Assembly (NCBI GenBank): GCA_903909925.1
Contig: CAIVXR010000079.1
Location: 1 to 6,532, forward strand
Direction: 5' to 3'
Origin: an uncultured beta proteobacterium
GTDB taxonomy: Bacteria; Pseudomonadota; Gammaproteobacteria; Burkholderiales; Burkholderiaceae
DNA: 6,532 nt
Both the position numbers and the translations under genes were made by a program. The notes under the pieces were generated by a model. The model did no database searches and was not told where the DNA came from. It saw nothing but the letters and a program-made list of their open reading frames with translations. Positions 1-5,377 of this stretch are shown here, in pieces (the stretch's first letter is position 1; each line of letters starts with the position of its first letter).

Positions 1-2315
1 GAATCTAAAACATCTTTAACAACATCGCGCATAGATTCATGGAGGGCAGCCTCGGCTGGCGCCAAGGTATTGCCATCTTCAATAAAGTCACCCAAATGAG
101 AATCTTCATCGTCGCCGATTGGAGTCTCCATAGAGATTGGCTCTTTAGCAATCTTCATGATCTTACGAATCTTGTCTTCCGGAATCTCCATCTTTAACGC
201 CAAGGTTGCAGCATCTGGCTCATGACCAGTTTCTTGTAAGATCTGACGGCTAATACGGTTCATCTTGTTGATCGTCTCAATCATGTGCACAGGAATACGG
301 ATCGTACGTGCCTGATCAGCAATAGAACGGGTGATTGCCTGACGAATCCACCAGGTTGCATAAGTAGAGAACTTATAACCGCGACGGTATTCAAACTTAT
401 CAACTGCTTTCATCAAACCAATGTTGCCCTCTTGAATCAAGTCCAAGAACTGCAAACCACGGTTGGTGTATTTCTTAGCAATCGAGATTACCAAACGTAA
501 GTTGGCAACGGTCATCTCACGTTTAGCTTCGCGGGCACGCTTCTCACCCGCAGTCATCTGTTTGTTGACTTCTTTTAACTCTGGTAGTGGAATGACCACG
601 CGAGTCTGAATATCAATTAACTTCTGTTGCAGCTCTTGAATCGCTGGCACATTACGTTGTAAAAGAGCGCTGTAAGACTTGTTCTCTTTAAGCAACTTAT
701 CAGTCCATGTCAGATTCATGGACATCTTTGGAAAGTCTTTTAATACTTCACCACGATTCACGCCGACTTTATCTACTAGTAAGCTCACGATGCCACGCTC
801 AAGCTTCCATACCTGGTCCACTTGGGAACGCATGGTGTCACATAACTTCTCAACGCTTTTCGCAGTGAGTCGGAAACCCAACAACTCGCCACGAATCAGA
901 TCTTGCGCCTTGATATAAGCAGGGCAGTTATAGCCATCCTTATCAAAGGCACGACGCATTTTGTCGGCTTGCGTGCGAACGATGGCAAATTTCTCGAGAG
1001 AGATTTGCTTTAACTCTTCGAGTTGTTTGGCGTTAGCGGTTGCGGCTGCACCGCCGCCGCCTTCATCTTCGCCCTCTCCTTCGCCCTCTTCAGCATCCGG
1101 ATCAATCTCAGGCTCTTCAGGCCCTAACTTAATATCTTCAGCATTTGGATCAACTAAACCGTCTACAAACTGATCAATCTCCATCTCGCCACTAGCGATC
1201 TTGTCAACGTTACTCAAGATTTCACTAATAGTGACTGGGCAAGCAGCCAAAGCCATCACCATATCTTTCAGACCAGCTTCAATCTTCTTCGCAATGACAA
1301 TCTCACCTTCGCGAGTCAGAAGATCTACAGTGCCCATCTCACGCATATACATGCGCACTGGATCAGTGGTACGCCCGAATTCTGAATCCACGGTAGAGAG
1401 GGCTGCTTCAGCCTCTTCTTCAGCTTCTTCTTCAGAAGCTGCAGCCGCTGTGTTGTCAGACAGAATCAATGTTTCTGCGTCTGGGGCCTGTTCATAAACG
1501 GTAATACCAATATCATTTAATAAGCTGATCAAAGTCTCTAATGCATCTGCATCAGATAACTCATCAGACATCACGTCATTCATTTCGCCATGGGTTAAGT
1601 AACCCTTGGACATACCCATCTTAATTAAGGTCTTCAAGCGAGCACGGCGTAACTCTTGCTGCTCTTCTGTACCTAATTGCTGGGCTGCAAATTCTTTTAA
1701 GAGCGCCTTCTCTTTTGCTTTGCGCTCGCGTGCTTTTTGACGATCTGTTAATACTGGTTCAGCGCCATCTGTAGGAGCTTCTACTTTAGCTTTACGACCG
1801 CGCTTTTTTTCTTCCGGGGCAATGGGAGTAGCAGCTTCAAGCGCTTTCGCTTTTTTGCCCTTAATCTCTTCAACTTTTGGCGCTGCAGAGGCCTTGCCTT
1901 TTTTTACTGGCTCAGGCTTTGCAACTGCTTTGACTGGTTTTGCGGGAACTTTAGCAGTTGTCTTTACGTTTTTTACAGGCTTTGCAACTGCTTTTGTTTT
2001 AGGTGCTGGCTTAATTGGCTTGCCAGCAGCTTTTTTAGCTACCGGCTTGGCAACTGCTTTTGTTTTTGGTGCTGGCTTGGTCGGCTTAGCAGCAGCTTTT
2101 TTAGCCACTGGTTTGGCTACAACTTTGGCTTTGGGCTTAGCAGCAGCTTTAACTGGTTTTGCTGGGGCCTTTGCTTTTTTTGCTACTGGTTTGGCCACAA
2201 CTTTGGCTTTGGGCTTAGCAGCAGCTTTAATTGGTTTTGCTGGGGCTTTGCTTGGCTTGGCCGCTACTTTTTTGGCGACTGGTTTAGCTGGTTTTTTGGT
2301 CTTGGTATTAGGCAT
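1..2315 (-). CDS. rpoD: RNA polymerase primary sigma factor (sigma 70), C-terminus cut by window edge
   Basis: The housekeeping sigma factor binds core RNA polymerase and recognises -10/-35 promoters. The reading frame is open from ATG 2315 to the window edge (771 codons). An in-frame TAA lies directly upstream of the ATG, and no other Met occurs before the conserved part, which fixes the start. Residues 1-152 are a Lys/Ala/Pro tail. Region 1.1 follows at about 222-285 (GYLTHGEMND). Region 1.2 starts at 314 (GRTTDPVRMYMREMG). A non-conserved segment contains an acidic, Gly-rich stretch near 400-420. Regions 2.1-2.4 begin near 600 (NLRLVISIAKKYTNRGLQ) and include W655, W656, Q659 and T662, matching the E. 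coli -10-reading residues W433, W434, Q437 and T440. Regions 3.0-3.2 end in GDDEDSHLGDFIED. About 63 residues, including the helix-turn-helix of region 4.2, lie outside the window. The estimated full length is about 835 residues against 613 in E. coli, mostly because of the tail. No clear Shine-Dalgarno sequence precedes the ATG. Identity is certain. Confidence 0.98.
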   Translation of the reverse strand, partial: MPNTKTKKPAKPVAKKVAAKPSKAPAKPIKAAAKPKAKVVAKPVAKKAKAPAKPVKAAAKPKAKVVAKPVAKKAAAKPTKPAPKTKAVAKPVAKKAAGKPIKPAPKTKAVAKPVKNVKTTAKVPAKPVKAVAKPEPVKKGKASAAPKVEEIKGKKAKALEAATPIAPEEKKRGRKAKVEAPTDGAEPVLTDRQKARERKAKEKALLKEFAAQQLGTEEQQELRRARLKTLIKMGMSKGYLTHGEMNDVMSDELSDADALETLISLLNDIGITVYEQAPDAETLILSDNTAAAASEEEAEEEAEAALSTVDSEFGRTTDPVRMYMREMGTVDLLTREGEIVIAKKIEAGLKDMVMALAACPVTISEILSNVDKIASGEMEIDQFVDGLVDPNAEDIKLGPEEPEIDPDAEEGEGEGEDEGGGGAAATANAKQLEELKQISLEKFAIVRTQADKMRRAFDKDGYNCPAYIKAQDLIRGELLGFRLTAKSVEKLCDTMRSQVDQVWKLERGIVSLLVDKVGVNRGEVLKDFPKMSMNLTWTDKLLKENKSYSALLQRNVPAIQELQQKLIDIQTRVVIPLPELKEVNKQMTAGEKRAREAKREMTVANLRLVISIAKKYTNRGLQFLDLIQEGNIGLMKAVDKFEYRRGYKFSTYATWWIRQAITRSIADQARTIRIPVHMIETINKMNRISRQILQETGHEPDAATLALKMEIPEDKIRKIMKIAKEPISMETPIGDDEDSHLGDFIEDGNTLAPAEAALHESMRDVVKDVLD
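1974..2249 (-). repeat. Tandem repeats encoding the Lys/Ala/Pro tail of RpoD
   Basis: Two families of adjacent in-frame repeats lie inside the 5' end of rpoD. A 78-bp (26-residue) unit occurs at 2172-2249 and again at 2094-2171. The two encoded units, residues 23-48 and 49-74, differ only at I29/V55. A 66-bp (22-residue) unit follows at 2028-2093 (residues 75-96), with a partial second copy at 1974-2027 (residues 97-114) carrying the shared core KPAPKTKAVAKPV. The motif AKPVAKKA recurs at the ends of several units. Copies differ mainly at synonymous third positions, as expected from recent duplication by slippage or unequal recombination. Confidence 0.93.
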
Positions 2316-2416
2316 TTATTAGCACTTACTCACATTACTGTTATTGATATCGACTGATTAAGTACAGCCCCGTAGTTCACTTGCCCAAAATTTCATCAAA
2401 ATAAAGCGCAAGTAGC

Positions 2417-2428
2417 TGAATTAATTCA
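2417..2428. other. 12-bp perfect palindrome in the rpoD leader
   Basis: TGAATTAATTCA is a perfect 12-bp palindrome. It sits about 20 bp downstream of the -10 box that faces rpoD, so it lies in the transcribed leader if that promoter is used. It could be an operator, but it is AT-rich and short enough to arise by chance, and I do not recognise it as a known regulator site. Confidence 0.35.
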
Positions 2429-2449
2429 TTTTTTTCTTGGGAACAGAGG

Positions 2450-2455
2450 ATTATA
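2450..2455 (-). promoter_or_regulatory. Candidate sigma-70 -10 box for rpoD
   Basis: Read on the minus strand, this hexamer is a perfect TATAAT in the dnaG-rpoD gap, pointing at rpoD. Transcription would start near 2443 and leave a leader of about 128 nt. No good -35 lies at 16-18 bp; the best-looking upstream hexamer, TTGAGG (2477-2482), is 21 bp away. The box is perfect and well placed, but without a -35 the call stays moderate. In E. coli, rpoD also has promoters of its own in addition to read-through from rpsU and dnaG. Confidence 0.5.
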
Positions 2456-2468
2456 GTCGATTGCGACT

Positions 2469-2493
2469 TTTTTAGCCCTCAATTGGCTAAAAA
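2469..2493. other. 9-bp hairpin between dnaG and rpoD
   Basis: TTTTTAGCC (2469-2477) and GGCTAAAAA (2485-2493) form a perfect 9-bp stem with a 7-nt loop, starting 45 nt after the dnaG stop codon. The U-rich arm comes first and the A-rich arm last on either strand, with no U-run after the stem, so it does not fit an intrinsic terminator. In E. coli the dnaG-rpoD junction is a known mRNA processing site, so a stabilising or processing hairpin is a reasonable but unproven role. It also overlaps the region upstream of the rpoD -10 box. Confidence 0.45.
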
Positions 2494-2538
2494 TATGGAG
2501 TAATTTGAGGCGATTCCTAGAGCTATTTGCGTAAATTC

Positions 2539-4464
2539 TTAGGAGAACTTCAGTTTCTCGCCTAATTCACGGTATCTGGCACGGTCCTGATCATTGGCAG
2601 TATTGCCTGCAATCTTTTGGGCAATGGTGGTCATTTCTTGCTTTAAATGGGTGAGTTCCAGCTTTTTAAAGGCGCCATCTAAATCTGCTTTAGCGCCATT
2701 TAGGTCTACATCAGAACCCATGACCCGATTTCTGAGGACCTCATACAAAGGAGCTAGTTCGCTACGTGAGAGTTGGTCTTGAAACATCGCAAAAGCGCCA
2801 GCGCTTACGCTAGCATTCTGACCATCTTCACCTGGAATAAACTCTACTAAGTCGCATTGAGATAAAAGATCTTGCATCAATGCCAGTGCTTTTGTAGATC
2901 GTTGTTCTGCAGCTTTGAGAGCAAGTGCGCGCTGAGTACTATCCAGTGCTTTGCCCAAATGGGGAAATTGAACTAAGACACGCAACATTTGCTCTGCTAA
3001 ATCGGTGGGTGCTTTTGGTGGCTCAATATTTTGAGTGGCTACTCTTTTCGCAGAGCCTTTAGAAGCTTGCCAAGGTGCGCCTTGCCGATTGCCGTTAGAA
3101 AAATTGTTTTGATTGGCTTGTGACCTAGCTTGTTGTACAGGAGCGGGTGCTACTGTTAGGCCACAGAAAGCCTCAAGCTCTGCTGGCGCTGTGTTTGTGC
3201 GAATCGCTAACTCACGCAAAATCTGCGTGCGTAATGCAATGGGCGGCATCGAGATTAATAGTGGCTTAGCAGCATGGTGCGTATGCGCCCTGCCTTCTGG
3301 GGTAGTAAGCTCATGTGCTTCACTCACCACCTTAAAGAAGAAGCTCGATATTGACATGGCTTCTTTAATGACTTTTTCAAAAGCAGGCGCACCATAAGCA
3401 CGCACATAGCTATCGGGGTCATGCTCTGTTGGCAAGAATAAGAAACGAATTTCTTTATCGTCGGACATGAGTGGCAAACATGCTTCAAGCGCACGCTGTG
3501 CTGCACGCTGACCAGCTGCGTCACCATCAAATGAGAAAACCACTTTGTCTGTTTGTCTAAGTAGCATACGTACGTGATTTGCAGTGCATGCTGTTCCCAA
3601 GGTTGCTACTGCATTTGGAAAACCTAACTGCGCAAGTGCCACCACATCCATATAACCTTCGCACACCAAAACATATTCTTGTGCACGGATTGCTTGTCTT
3701 GCTTCAAATAGGCCGTACAGGGTATTACCTTTTGAGAACAGCGGCGTTTCAGGAGAATTTAAATACTTAGGCTCGCCTTGATCCAGAATGCGCCCACCAA
3801 AGCCAATAGTTTGACCTTTAGGATTGCGAATCGGGAACATGATGCGATCACGAAAACGATCGTAGCGTTTTGTTAGAGCACCTTCAGACTGCTCCCCTTG
3901 AATGAGCAAGCCGCCCTCTACTAATATCTTGGCTACCTCATCATTGGTGTAAGCACCAAATACCGCCTCAAGACCTTGCCAACCATCGGGCGCATAACCA
4001 AGAGCGTAACGTTTTGCGATCTCACCAGTAAGTCCACGACCCTTTAAATATTCGACTGCTCGGGTGTTACCTTTGAGTTGTTGGCGATACCAATCTACAG
4101 CCGAGCTCATCACCTCACTTAAAGCCATGGCTTGCTGTGCTCTTGCGACATCATTTGCAGTGCGTTCTTCACGAGGCACATCTAGACCGGCTGATCTGGC
4201 TAGATCTTCAATCGCATCAACATAGCCAAGCCCTGAGTACTCCATTAAGAAACTAATGGCTGAGCCATGAGCTCCGCAACCAAAGCAGTGATAAAACTGC
4301 TTTGTCGGTGAAACGGAAAATGAAGGGGACTTTTCTGAATGGAAGGGGCACAAACCTTGGTAATTTGCACCGGCTTTTTTTAACTTAACGTGCTGCCCAA
4401 CCACATCAACGATGTCAACCCGATTTAAAAGATCGGCAATGAAGGATTGTGGAATAAGCGCCAT
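2539..4464 (-). CDS. dnaG: DNA primase DnaG
   Basis: This primase synthesises the short RNA primers for Okazaki fragments at the replication fork and is recruited by the DnaB helicase. The protein has 641 residues (E. coli 581). The N-terminal CHC2 zinc-binding domain shows C39, H42, C60 and C63 in CPFH...HCFGC. The RNA polymerase domain carries the basic motif RFRDRIMFPIRN near 203-214. The TOPRIM fold follows, with E269 (CEGYMD) and D313/D315 (FDGDAAG), which bind catalytic metal, and then DPDSYVRAYG at 349-358. Residues about 440-490 are a Gln/Asn/Ala/Pro-rich linker of low complexity, which accounts for part of the extra length. The remaining 150 residues are a helical C-terminal domain in the DnaB-binding position. 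The start aligns with the family N-terminus, although no good Shine-Dalgarno sequence precedes it. It lies 51 bp after yqeY and 223 bp before rpoD, all on one strand, so co-transcription is likely. Confidence 0.98.
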   Translation of the reverse strand: MALIPQSFIADLLNRVDIVDVVGQHVKLKKAGANYQGLCPFHSEKSPSFSVSPTKQFYHCFGCGAHGSAISFLMEYSGLGYVDAIEDLARSAGLDVPREERTANDVARAQQAMALSEVMSSAVDWYRQQLKGNTRAVEYLKGRGLTGEIAKRYALGYAPDGWQGLEAVFGAYTNDEVAKILVEGGLLIQGEQSEGALTKRYDRFRDRIMFPIRNPKGQTIGFGGRILDQGEPKYLNSPETPLFSKGNTLYGLFEARQAIRAQEYVLVCEGYMDVVALAQLGFPNAVATLGTACTANHVRMLLRQTDKVVFSFDGDAAGQRAAQRALEACLPLMSDDKEIRFLFLPTEHDPDSYVRAYGAPAFEKVIKEAMSISSFFFKVVSEAHELTTPEGRAHTHHAAKPLLISMPPIALRTQILRELAIRTNTAPAELEAFCGLTVAPAPVQQARSQANQNNFSNGNRQGAPWQASKGSAKRVATQNIEPPKAPTDLAEQMLRVLVQFPHLGKALDSTQRALALKAAEQRSTKALALMQDLLSQCDLVEFIPGEDGQNASVSAGAFAMFQDQLSRSELAPLYEVLRNRVMGSDVDLNGAKADLDGAFKKLELTHLKQEMTTIAQKIAGNTANDQDRARYRELGEKLKFS

Positions 4465-4515
4465 CAGGCTAGCAGTATGAAACTGTTTTACTTAGTTGGC
4501 TAGTCGCTCAATTAC

Positions 4516-4962
4516 TTACTTAGCGAGTGCGGCTTTTACCAAGCCAGACACTTTACCCATATCAGCCTTACCAGCCAATTGGCCTTTCAGAACGCCAATC
4601 ACCTTGCCCATATCTTGAGGACCGGCAGCTCCAGTAGAAGCAACAGCTGCAGCAACTGCAGCTTCTACTTCCGCATCCGACATTTGCGCAGGTAGGTAGG
4701 CTTGTAAGATTGCCATTTCAGCAGCCTCGATTGCAACCAAATCATCACGCTTGGCTTTTTCAAATTGGGAGATCGAGTCTTTACGCTGCTTAATCATTTT
4801 TTCAACTGTTGCAATCACCGCCGCATCGTCCAAAACAATGCGGTCATCAACTTCGCGCTGCTTGATAGCGGCTAGTAGCAAACGAATGGCTCCAAGACGC
4901 GCAGTCTCTTTAGCACGCATTGCGTTTTTCATATCTTCGGTGATTTGATCTTTTAGACTCAT
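4516..4962 (-). CDS. GatB/YqeY domain protein
   Basis: This 148-residue protein is a full-length stand-alone YqeY-family member. It has an N-terminal helical part (MSLKDQITEDMKNAMRAKE, then LGAIRLLLAAIKQREVD), a central YLPAQMSDAEVE segment at about residues 89-100, and the C-terminal family signature with two DMGKV motifs (DMGKVIGVLKGQLAGKADMGKV). The C-terminal part is related to the tail domain of GatB, the subunit of the tRNA-dependent amidotransferase that contacts tRNA. By analogy a role in tRNA or aminoacyl-tRNA handling is often suggested, but the family has no firm biochemical function. An AGGA Shine-Dalgarno sequence (4971-4974) lies 8 nt before the ATG. The gene sits between rpsU and dnaG, a position left empty in E. 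coli. Confidence 0.93.
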   Translation of the reverse strand: MSLKDQITEDMKNAMRAKETARLGAIRLLLAAIKQREVDDRIVLDDAAVIATVEKMIKQRKDSISQFEKAKRDDLVAIEAAEMAILQAYLPAQMSDAEVEAAVAAAVASTGAAGPQDMGKVIGVLKGQLAGKADMGKVSGLVKAALAK

Positions 4963-4970
4963 GGCTTTAT

Positions 4971-4974
4971 TCCT
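4971..4974 (-). promoter_or_regulatory. Ribosome binding site of the yqeY-family gene
   Basis: Minus-strand AGGA lies 8 nt upstream of ATG 4962. It is noted because it is the only clear Shine-Dalgarno sequence I can see ahead of a gene start in this window; rpoD, dnaG, rpsU and tsaD all lack an obvious one. Confidence 0.7.
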
Positions 4975-4985
4975 GGTGTTGAATA

Positions 4986-5014
4986 TTTCTAGCTGGCTAT
5001 GTTTGGTAATTCAA
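4986..5014 (-). promoter_or_regulatory. Candidate promoter for yqeY-dnaG
   Basis: On the minus strand, TTGAAT (5009-5014) and TAGAAA (4986-4991) are separated by exactly 17 bp. Each matches the sigma-70 consensus at 4 of 6 positions. Transcription would start near 4979, giving a leader of about 17 nt that still includes the AGGA ribosome binding site. The -35 overlaps the distal U-run of the rpsU terminator, so the elements would work as a terminator followed at once by a fresh start. Matches are moderate and untested. Confidence 0.4.
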
Positions 5015-5052
5015 AAAGCAAAAACCCGCTGCGTTTCACCGTCAGCGGGTTT
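5013..5052 (-). terminator. Intrinsic terminator after rpsU, inside the operon
   Basis: AAACCCGCTG (5022-5031) and CAGCGGGTTT (5043-5052) form a perfect 10-bp stem with an 11-nt loop. In the leftward direction the stem is followed by a T-run (5020-5024), then GC and a second run of five T (5013-5017), the classic layout of a rho-independent terminator. It starts 36 bp after the rpsU stop codon. E. coli has a terminator at the equivalent place after rpsU that lets only part of the transcripts continue into dnaG and rpoD. The same role is likely here. Confidence 0.88.
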
Positions 5053-5053
5053 C

Positions 5054-5078
5054 AAAGCTTCTCGGTGAAGAGAGCTTT
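5054..5078 (-). other. Second hairpin between rpsU stop and terminator
   Basis: AAAGCT-t-CTC (5054-5063) pairs with GAGAGCTTT (5070-5078), leaving one unpaired T and a 6-nt loop (GGTGAA). It lies 9 nt after the rpsU stop and directly before the terminator stem, so the rpsU mRNA would end in two stacked stem-loops. No U-run follows, so it is probably a 3'-end stabiliser or part of the terminator structure, not a terminator by itself. Confidence 0.5.
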
Positions 5079-5087
5079 TACATTCTA

Positions 5088-5300
5088 TTAGTAAAGCTTC
5101 TTAGGCAACATTTGGCTGCGAATACGCTTGTAGTGGCGTTTTGCAGCAGCAGCCTTTTTACGTTTACGCTCAGCCGTTGGCTTCTCGTAAAACTCGCGAG
5201 CACGCAAGTCTGTCAAAAGACCATTTTTTTCAATGGTGCGCTTGAAACGGCGCAATGCCACTTCAAATGGTTCGTTTTCGCGAAGGCGGACTGTAGTCAT
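5088..5300 (-). CDS. rpsU: 30S ribosomal protein bS21
   Basis: bS21 is a small basic protein of the 30S subunit, located on the platform near the 3' end of 16S rRNA, where it helps in translation initiation. All 70 residues are present. Family hallmarks are the N-terminal RENEPFEVALRRFKRTIEK, the central REFYEKPTAERKRKKA and a lysine/arginine-rich C-terminal helix ending in KKLY. Length and sequence match the E. coli protein (71 residues) closely. It is the first gene of the leftward operon and diverges from tsaD across 77 bp, the arrangement also seen in E. coli. An extended -10 promoter and a 14-bp inverted repeat lie upstream. No good Shine-Dalgarno sequence precedes the ATG, only a weak GAG about 11 nt upstream. 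Identity is certain. Confidence 0.98.
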   Translation of the reverse strand: MTTVRLRENEPFEVALRRFKRTIEKNGLLTDLRAREFYEKPTAERKRKKAAAAKRHYKRIRSQMLPKKLY

Positions 5301-5321
5301 ACTTATTTAACTCGTATATGC

Positions 5322-5335
5322 TCGATAAATATCGA
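5322..5335. other. 14-bp inverted repeat in the rpsU leader
   Basis: TCGATA and TATCGA flank a 2-bp AA centre, giving a 6+2+6 inverted repeat about 22 bp upstream of the rpsU ATG and inside the expected leader. The 2-nt centre is too short for a stable RNA loop, so DNA-level recognition by a dimeric regulator is more plausible than an RNA hairpin. I do not recognise the site as that of a known regulator. Confidence 0.4.
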
Positions 5336-5353
5336 AAAATTAACTGAATTGCG

Positions 5354-5362
5354 ATTCTAGCA
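5354..5362 (-). promoter_or_regulatory. Extended -10 promoter of the rpsU operon
   Basis: Minus-strand TGCTAGAAT is an extended -10 element (TGn followed by a hexamer with 5 of 6 matches to TATAAT). Transcription would start near 5347, giving a leader of about 46 nt. The -35 position (about 5377-5382) falls on the tsaD start codon and matches the consensus poorly, which is common for extended -10 promoters. No equally good plus-strand promoter for tsaD is visible in this gap. Confidence 0.6.
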
Positions 5363-5377
5363 CGACCAAACCAAAAA

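Noticed and set aside
961..1497. Plus-strand frames with Ser/Pro- and Ala-rich proteins opposite rpoD
   Set aside because: They lie opposite conserved sigma-factor coding sequence. Their low-complexity composition mirrors the acidic Gly/Glu segments of RpoD, and they show no family motif.
1822..2322. 166-residue plus-strand frame rich in Ala, Gly, Phe and Leu that looks like a membrane protein
   Set aside because: It is the exact antisense of the RpoD lysine/alanine/proline tail. Lys and Ala/Pro codons read backwards give Phe, Leu and Gly, so the hydrophobic look is an artefact. It is only as long as the repeat region allows.
2469..2493. Hairpin after dnaG as a bidirectional terminator
   Set aside because: The stem arms are in the wrong order (U-rich first, A-rich last on both strands) and no U-run follows, so it is listed only as a hairpin.
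3113..3770. Plus- and minus-strand frames of 63-94 codons inside dnaG
   Set aside because: All overlap the intact TOPRIM and C-terminal coding sequence of dnaG in other frames and resemble no known protein.
5301..5377. Sigma-70 promoter for tsaD on the plus strand
   Set aside because: GATTCT and TTAACT hexamers are present but not at a proper 16-18 bp spacing, so no specific plus-strand promoter is called.
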